8,960 nt of DNA from Chloroflexia bacterium. Lineage in GTDB: Bacteria > Chloroflexota > Chloroflexia > Thermomicrobiales > UBA6265. Below, one piece after another: positions 5,720 through 8,960 of this stretch. The notes beneath the pieces are model-generated. The model ran no database searches. It saw only the letters and a list, made by a program, of their open reading frames with translations, and was not told the origin of the DNA. The position numbers were made by a program, and so were the translations under genes. Positions within the stretch are counted from its first letter, which is position 1; each line of letters opens with the position of its first letter. The stretch spans positions 1-8,960 of the forward strand of contig JAUIGA010000121.1 of assembly GCA_030430125.1 (NCBI GenBank). Reading direction: 5' to 3'.

Positions 5720-6883
5720 ATGGCCAGATTGTTGATTCTCGCAGCCCTCATCGGCGCCACGGTCTTCTCGACACTCGGCTCCGTCGCCGCCGACTCGACC
5801 GAGTCGCCGTGTGGCGACTGGAATGGCTCGTTCCGCCCGGAAGTCGCGCCGATAGAGATGCAGGAGGAGCGCCAGATCAACGACGGCGAGGTCGACGTCG
5901 AGCAGGTCGGCGACGTGCTGCCGGGCCGCCCAACCGCGATCGCGATCGCCCCCGGTGGCGGTGTCTATGTCGCGGTGACCTACAACACGGTCTACCCGCT
6001 CGCCTACGCGTCGGCGCTGTACGGCAGCATCTTCCTCGTCGACGACTCCGGCTCGCATCTCCTCATCGACGGGTTGCCGTTCCCGAATGGCATGACCTTC
6101 GCCGGTGACGACCTCTACGTCACCGTGCTCGGTGGCGTCGCGCGCATTGCCGGGGTGAACGGCACGGCCTGCACCGGCGTCGAGACGGTGCTGGATGGCC
6201 TGCCCTTCGACGATGTCCACCAGACGAACGGCATCGTCCACCACGACGGCAGACTCTATGTGTCCCAGGGCCTCGTGTACGAGCCGATCCCATCCAGCAG
6301 GACCGAGCTGAACGGCACGATCTTCTCGTTCGCCCCGGATGGCAGTGATCTCCGCATCGAGGCAACGGGCCTGCGCAACCCCTATGGCATCGCCTTCGAC
6401 GACCAGGGTCGGCTTTGGGCATCGGACAACGGGCCGAACGTCGACTATGACCCCGGGTATACGGCGGAGGTGCAGATCACGCCGGACGAGCTCAACTTGA
6501 TCCAGCCGGGTGGTGACTACGGATTCCATCCTGAAGGTCACGAGCTGGTTCTCGCGACGCCCGCGGCATCGGTTTCGGCGTCACCCGTTGCGTGCGCTGA
6601 CGCATCGTGCAGCACGCCCCCCTTTGCAACCTTCGGCAATCATGTCGCTCCCGCCGGGGTTGCCTGGGATTCGGCGAATGGGCAGGTCCTGACAGCAATC
6701 TCCAACCAGTGGCAGGTGCAGGCGGCCGATCCGGATACCGGCGAGATCCAGGTCGTCCTGTGGAATGTCTCGACCCCGACGGCGCTCGCCGTCGGACCTG
6801 ACGGCACGCTTTACGTCGGCGAATGGACATCGCAACGGGTGGTCGCGGTCGATCTCGCCGACCTGGACAAGGTGGGATCGTGA
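5720..6883 (+). CDS. Exported PQQ-dependent sugar dehydrogenase-like beta-propeller
   Basis: The protein has 387 residues. Residues 1-24 look like a signal peptide (MARLLILAALIGATVFSTLG, then SVAAD), so it acts outside the membrane. The rest resembles soluble glucose/sorbosone dehydrogenase (GSDH) propellers: VHQTNGIVHHDGRLYVSQG (166-184, with H167 where the family keeps its catalytic base), GLRNPYGIAFDDQGRLWASD (217-236), DELNLIQPGGDYGFHPEGH (256-274), NHVAPAGVAW (307-316) and TALAVGPDGTLYVGEW (354-369). Four cysteines (C31, C151, C292, C297) could form disulfides after export. ATG 5720 is preferred because GAAGGA (5705-5710) is 9 bases ahead; ATG 5711 would be too close. It lies 38 bases after the GtrA-UbiA gene and overlaps the next start. 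Oxidation of a free or glycan-linked sugar is possible; a non-catalytic propeller cannot be excluded. Confidence 0.82.
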   Translation: MARLLILAALIGATVFSTLGSVAADSTESPCGDWNGSFRPEVAPIEMQEERQINDGEVDVEQVGDVLPGRPTAIAIAPGGGVYVAVTYNTVYPLAYASALYGSIFLVDDSGSHLLIDGLPFPNGMTFAGDDLYVTVLGGVARIAGVNGTACTGVETVLDGLPFDDVHQTNGIVHHDGRLYVSQGLVYEPIPSSRTELNGTIFSFAPDGSDLRIEATGLRNPYGIAFDDQGRLWASDNGPNVDYDPGYTAEVQITPDELNLIQPGGDYGFHPEGHELVLATPAASVSASPVACADASCSTPPFATFGNHVAPAGVAWDSANGQVLTAISNQWQVQAADPDTGEIQVVLWNVSTPTALAVGPDGTLYVGEWTSQRVVAVDLADLDKVGS

Positions 6884-8541
6884 GCAGCATCGGAGTCGCC
6901 CGCCCCACCACCGCGGCGGAGGCTGTCGCGAGCCGCCCCGAACCCCATGGCGCCGCCCGGCGCGGCGTGACGCTGATTCGCTCCTACCCGTACCACTGGG
7001 CGATGGCCGCCGTGGCCACAGCGATCATTGTCGTGTTCTTCCAGATCTACTTCCGGGCGGATGTCACGACCGCATTTCTCGATGGCACCGCTCGCCTGAA
7101 CCTGGCCAGGCGCGTGCTCGACAACGCGCAAGGCACGCCGTCGGTCGCACAACTCGGCGGTGTCTGGCTCCCGCTCATGCCGGCGCTGGAGTCGACGATG
7201 GCGTGGAGCGACACCCTGTACCGGAACGGGCTTGCCGGATCGCTGATCTCGATGGTCAGCTTCGTTGCGCTGGTGGTGCTCACCTTCGACATCGTGCGTT
7301 CGCTCACCGGACAGGTCATCGCCGGGGTCGCAGCGGCGCTTGTATTGCTGACGAATCTCAATATCCTGCTGTTCGGCACCAGCACCATGGCGGAGATGCT
7401 GCTGATGGCGGTGTTGACCGCCTGCGGGCTGTGCGTGCTGCGAATCGAGACCTCCGCAGCCAGCGGTGCTGCCGACCTCCGCTGGATTGCCCTCGGCTCC
7501 CTGGCGTTCGCGCTGGCCTGCCTGACGCGCTACGAGGGTTACTTCGTCACGGCGGGGGCCGTGCCGCTGATGGCGCTCCTGCTGTGGCGACGCGGGATCC
7601 GCGGGCATCAGCTCGTGGCGACCATCGGCACGCTGTTCTCGATCCCTCTCCTGACCATCGCCGGATGGCTGGTCTACGAATGGGTCATCTACGGGGACCC
7701 GCTGTACTTCATGCGATCGGAGTATTCGGCGCGCGAGATCGATGTGATCGGATCCGGCAACAACCAGTTGGCCGGGAATCCGCTGCATTCGGCCCACGAG
7801 TACCTGCAGGCGGTACGGTGGAGCTACGCCGATTTCGTGCTGGCCCTGGCCTTGTTCGGTGTCGCGATGTTTGCGATCCGGTTCTGGCGAACGACTGCAA
7901 CGCCGCTTGCACCAGTCTTCTTCCTGCTGATCCCGGCGTTCTATCTCGCCTCCCTGGTCTTCGGCCAGATCGGCCTGGATACCGGCACCGAGTATCCCTA
8001 CAACGTGCGGTACGGAATCCCGATCGGCGTGACGCTGGCGGTCTTCGCGGGCTACGGCGTCGGGCAATTGACCTCGCTTCCATGGCGGAAAGCAGGTATC
8101 GCGCTCGCGGTGGCAACGATCGCCGGCATGCTGACGGTCGGCCTGCCGTCGTGGCAGAACCCGATCGAGAACACGGCAATTCTCCAGGACAATGGCACGG
8201 GCCTGCCGGATGGCTCGATGGAGATGGCGGCGTGGCTGGAGGCGGAGTACAGCGGCGGCCGCATCCTGCTGGAAGGCTTCGGCTGGGACAAGGCGTATGT
8301 GCAAGCGAACTCCGGCATCCCGTTGCGAGAGTTCCTGACTGAAGCGGCTCCGGAAATGTGGCAGGAGGCGCTCGACGACCCCGTCGAGCACGTTGACTGG
8401 ATCTACATCGGCAGCGATCCCGATGACGCGGTTGGTCGCGCTCTGGCGACCGCTCCGGAACTCACCGACCACTACCTCAAGGTCTTCGAGAATCCGGCAG
8501 GAGCCATCTATCGATTGCAGGAAGGAGCGGGCCACCCGTGA
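6880..8541 (+). CDS. GT-C fold, GT39/ArnT-like membrane glycosyltransferase
   Basis: This is a 553-residue multi-spanning protein. The first membrane helix (about 40-58) leads to an extracytoplasmic loop with YFRADVTTAFLDGTARLNLARRVLD, where D61 or D68 is the likely catalytic Asp of GT-C enzymes. QLGGVWLPL (91-99) is typical of bacterial GT39-like proteins. Many hydrophobic helices follow between about 118 and 422, with short loops such as LTRYEGYF (215-222) and YNVRYGIP (374-381). The soluble C-terminal part (about 423-553) would face outside. Such enzymes move a sugar from a polyprenyl-phosphate donor to an acceptor outside the cytoplasm. The GTG start lies in a GTGA overlap with the previous stop and has AAGGTGGG just before it, indicating translational coupling. 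Directly after a putative polyprenyl-phosphate sugar synthase, it is the natural consumer of that donor. Donor and acceptor are not determined. Confidence 0.8.
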   Translation: MSSIGVARPTTAAEAVASRPEPHGAARRGVTLIRSYPYHWAMAAVATAIIVVFFQIYFRADVTTAFLDGTARLNLARRVLDNAQGTPSVAQLGGVWLPLMPALESTMAWSDTLYRNGLAGSLISMVSFVALVVLTFDIVRSLTGQVIAGVAAALVLLTNLNILLFGTSTMAEMLLMAVLTACGLCVLRIETSAASGAADLRWIALGSLAFALACLTRYEGYFVTAGAVPLMALLLWRRGIRGHQLVATIGTLFSIPLLTIAGWLVYEWVIYGDPLYFMRSEYSAREIDVIGSGNNQLAGNPLHSAHEYLQAVRWSYADFVLALALFGVAMFAIRFWRTTATPLAPVFFLLIPAFYLASLVFGQIGLDTGTEYPYNVRYGIPIGVTLAVFAGYGVGQLTSLPWRKAGIALAVATIAGMLTVGLPSWQNPIENTAILQDNGTGLPDGSMEMAAWLEAEYSGGRILLEGFGWDKAYVQANSGIPLREFLTEAAPEMWQEALDDPVEHVDWIYIGSDPDDAVGRALATAPELTDHYLKVFENPAGAIYRLQEGAGHP

Positions 8542-8960
8542 GCGCCTCCCCACATCGCCACGAACACCTCCGCGCCATCACCGCGCGGGACGACACACCT
8601 CGATGGCAGATCCTGGCCATGCTGGGCATTTCCCTGCTGGTCGTGGCGTGCGCGGTGTACGCCCCGGTGACGACGCTGAGTTGGATCGTGCAACTGCTCG
8701 TCCTCGGCTTCACCGGCATCGTGCTGTTCAAGGCGTACCTCTACCTGCACGCCGGCTCGCTGGTGACCGAGCTTCCGGACGACCTCCTGCCGGCCGACGC
8801 GTGCCCGTCGTACACGGCCCTGGTGCCGTGTTATCGCGAGTCGAAGGTGCTGGCCCAACTGGTCGACCGGCTGCGGCTGATGGATTACCCGCCGGACCGC
8901 CTGCGCATCCTGCTGCTGATGGAGGAGGACGACACCGACACCCGCGACGCCGCCGATCGG
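8538..8960 (+). CDS. Membrane-anchored GT2 glycosyltransferase, N-terminal part (cut by window edge)
   Basis: Only the first 141 residues are present and the frame is open at the edge. Two membrane helices fill about 23-71 (WQILAMLGISLLVVACAVYA and WIVQLLVLGFTGIVLFKAYL). The GT-A start follows: YTALVPCYRESKVLAQLVDRL (92-112), LMDYPPDRLRILLLMEEDDTDT (114-135). This is the pattern of processive or cellulose-synthase-like family 2 transferases (VP.YrE..vl..l...L..ldYP...l.ill..E.DD), which use nucleotide-sugar donors on the cytoplasmic face. The DxD and QxxRW motifs lie beyond the window. The GTG start overlaps the previous stop as GTGA, and AGGAAGGAG (8519-8527) stands 10 bases ahead. It likely builds a glycan or glycolipid in the same pathway as the upstream GT-C enzyme. 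Confidence 0.85.
   Translation, partial: MSASPHRHEHLRAITARDDTPRWQILAMLGISLLVVACAVYAPVTTLSWIVQLLVLGFTGIVLFKAYLYLHAGSLVTELPDDLLPADACPSYTALVPCYRESKVLAQLVDRLRLMDYPPDRLRILLLMEEDDTDTRDAADR

Noticed and set aside
6765..8342. Plus-strand open frame overlapping the GT-C gene in another frame
   Set aside because: It is Arg/Pro/Gly-rich with no recognisable domain and is an out-of-frame shadow.
6811..8553. Long minus-strand open frame opposite the GT-C transferase
   Set aside because: It is rich in Arg, Gln, His and Asp, typical of antisense to a hydrophobic membrane protein. The plus strand has clear family motifs and start signals.
1..8960. CRISPR array, tRNA, rRNA, insertion sequence or attachment site
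   Set aside because: No regularly spaced repeats, tRNA-like cloverleaf, transposase frame or terminal inverted repeats were seen on reading either strand.

Overview
The window is a GC-rich stretch with strong GGAGG-type ribosome-binding sites, GTG starts and mostly compact genes. The gene set is an F420-type luciferase-like oxidoreductase, a DUF1269 protein, polyprenyl-phosphate/GT-C envelope genes and a DUF4111 nucleotidyltransferase. It fits a Chloroflexota bacterium of the Thermomicrobia type best. A high-GC actinobacterium is the main alternative. This placement rests on gene content and style only, since no rRNA or other marker gene is present.

Layout. 1-440 is the C-terminal part of an AadA-like/DUF4111 nucleotidyltransferase. 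441-594 is a short gap with a candidate promoter and a perfect 8-bp inverted repeat. 595-1533 is an LLM-class, probably F420-dependent, oxidoreductase, followed by a short GC-rich hairpin and about 400 bases without a convincing gene. 1951-2463 is a DUF1269 membrane protein starting at GTG. 2464-2585 is the gap between convergent genes and holds a nested hairpin that shares 18 bases with the gap at 441-594. 2586-3347 (minus strand) is a classical SDR dehydrogenase. 3348-4256 is about 900 bases with no convincing gene, but with a promoter-like pair, a hairpin and a near-perfect 20-bp palindrome. 4257 to the right edge is a plus-strand run of four genes, apparently one operon.

The right-hand operon is the most interesting part. 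Its first gene fuses a GtrA-like membrane domain to a UbiA-family domain with decaprenyl-phosphate phosphoribosyltransferase (DPPR synthase)-like motifs. It is followed by an exported six-bladed beta-propeller related to PQQ-dependent sugar dehydrogenases, then a multi-spanning GT-C/GT39-like glycosyltransferase, then the start of a membrane-anchored GT2 glycosyltransferase. The last two junctions are 4-base GTGA overlaps. In mycobacteria, separate proteins make decaprenyl-phosphoryl-ribose (Rv3806c, UbiA family) and have been proposed to move or organise the derived arabinose lipid (Rv3789, GtrA family); GT-C enzymes then use that lipid outside the cell. Here the first two folds sit in one polypeptide directly ahead of a GT-C enzyme. 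This suggests, as inference, a compact make/flip/transfer module for a polyprenyl-phosphate sugar, possibly a pentose.

The left half looks like ordinary housekeeping or accessory genes. A shared GGTCGC-N3-GCGACC palindrome ahead of the LLM oxidoreductase and of the SDR may point to a common regulator or to a dispersed intergenic repeat.
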